NCBI GenBank assembly: GCA_963580285.1
Contig: OY757015.1
Span: forward strand, 134,238,029 to 134,302,028
DNA: 64,000 bases
Source of the DNA: Lucinisca nassula
Lineage: Eukaryota; Mollusca; Bivalvia; Lucinida; Lucinidae
Reading direction: 5' to 3'
Shown here: piece after piece, positions 63,731 through 64,000 of the stretch
Position numbering within the stretch: the stretch's first letter is position 1
Layout of the letters: the number at the start of each line of letters is the position of its first letter
The notes under the pieces: generated by a model
What the model was told of the DNA's origin: nothing
The model's input: the letters and a program-made list of their open reading frames with translations, nothing else
Databases searched by the model: none
Position numbers and translations under genes: made by a program

Positions 63731-64000
63731 ATCAATATTTTACAGGATTTAGGTTGCTCTGCAGTAGCTATATAATATCAATGACTCGGTTCATGTTATG
63801 GTTTATATTTTTCGTGAATTTTTTTATATTTTTGGAAAAAAGTAGCAATTTTGCTTAAAACCGACATAAGCACATATAATGGGTATTATATGTATGTATC
63901 GGTTTCAAAATTCATGATATTACACACATTGTGAGAAGACATACGCGGCATACTATTTAGAAAGAAAAATACAGGTTGACAAGAATGGGAACATGCCTAA
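63731..64000. other. No gene seen
   Basis: AT-rich. AAAACCGACATAAG..ATATAATG and ATTATATGTATGTATCGGTTT (63858-63906) form a weak palindrome. Confidence 0.35.

Overview
The window looks like intergenic or deep-intronic DNA of a bivalve mollusc. I infer this from the repeat landscape: ~160-bp tandem cores bounded by ends such as CAAGAGGACCATGATGG and GGTGAGCTAAAA, SINEs ending in GACGTTAAACCTCAAATC, and TTAACCC miniature elements. The species cannot be named from this. I found no intact protein-coding gene, rRNA gene or free-standing tRNA gene. Nearly everything readable is a transposable element, often nested two or three deep, plus decayed coding fragments.

Layout. 1-12.3 kb: elements built on tandem cores of about 166, 150 and 147 bp, with SINE insertions. 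12.8-17.5 kb: a 1.8-kb direct duplication carrying two broken copies of an exon; the second continues into a SWIM zinc-finger-like domain that has lost ligands. 17.6-23.2 kb: copies of a repeat (called R here) that follows a reverse transcriptase (RT) gene, three diverged ~160-bp units each centred on an RFX X-box, RT fragments, and a 575-bp terminal-inverted-repeat (TIR) element. 23.235-29.721 kb: a 6.5-kb foldback element with ~0.95-kb arms and a 5-bp target-site duplication (TSD). It contains a decayed RT element and a SINE that itself hosts a retrozyme-like unit. 30-38.3 kb: RT copies, R repeats and long palindromes. 38.9-39.3 kb: a 264-bp tandem pair, one copy holding a complete hammerhead ribozyme motif. 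39.3-42 kb: a LINE C-terminus split by a 1.95-kb TIR element that carries a ZAD-like zinc-finger exon. 42-52.9 kb: SINEs, TTAA and TA miniature elements, and more ~150-166 bp arrays. 52.97-56.49 kb: a TIR-bounded element enclosing SINEs and a ~570-bp tandem array with three hammerhead-like motifs. 56.8-64 kb: R repeats, SINEs, a 4-kb array of ~161-bp units on the minus strand, and an RT tail fragment.

How the parts relate. The RT family appears at least eight times, always decayed. Its 3' flank, repeat R, is far more abundant than its coding part and also inserts alone, so it is probably a non-autonomous unit mobilised in trans. Two unrelated hammerhead families are present, and both have a short palindromic helix III without a loop, as expected for motifs that fold as dimers in tandem or circular RNA. 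The tandem-core elements share their ends but not their cores, which suggests interchangeable internal modules. Target-site duplications are visible for more than ten insertions, so the nesting order can be read directly.

All family names rest on motif recognition from memory. No alignment or database search was run.
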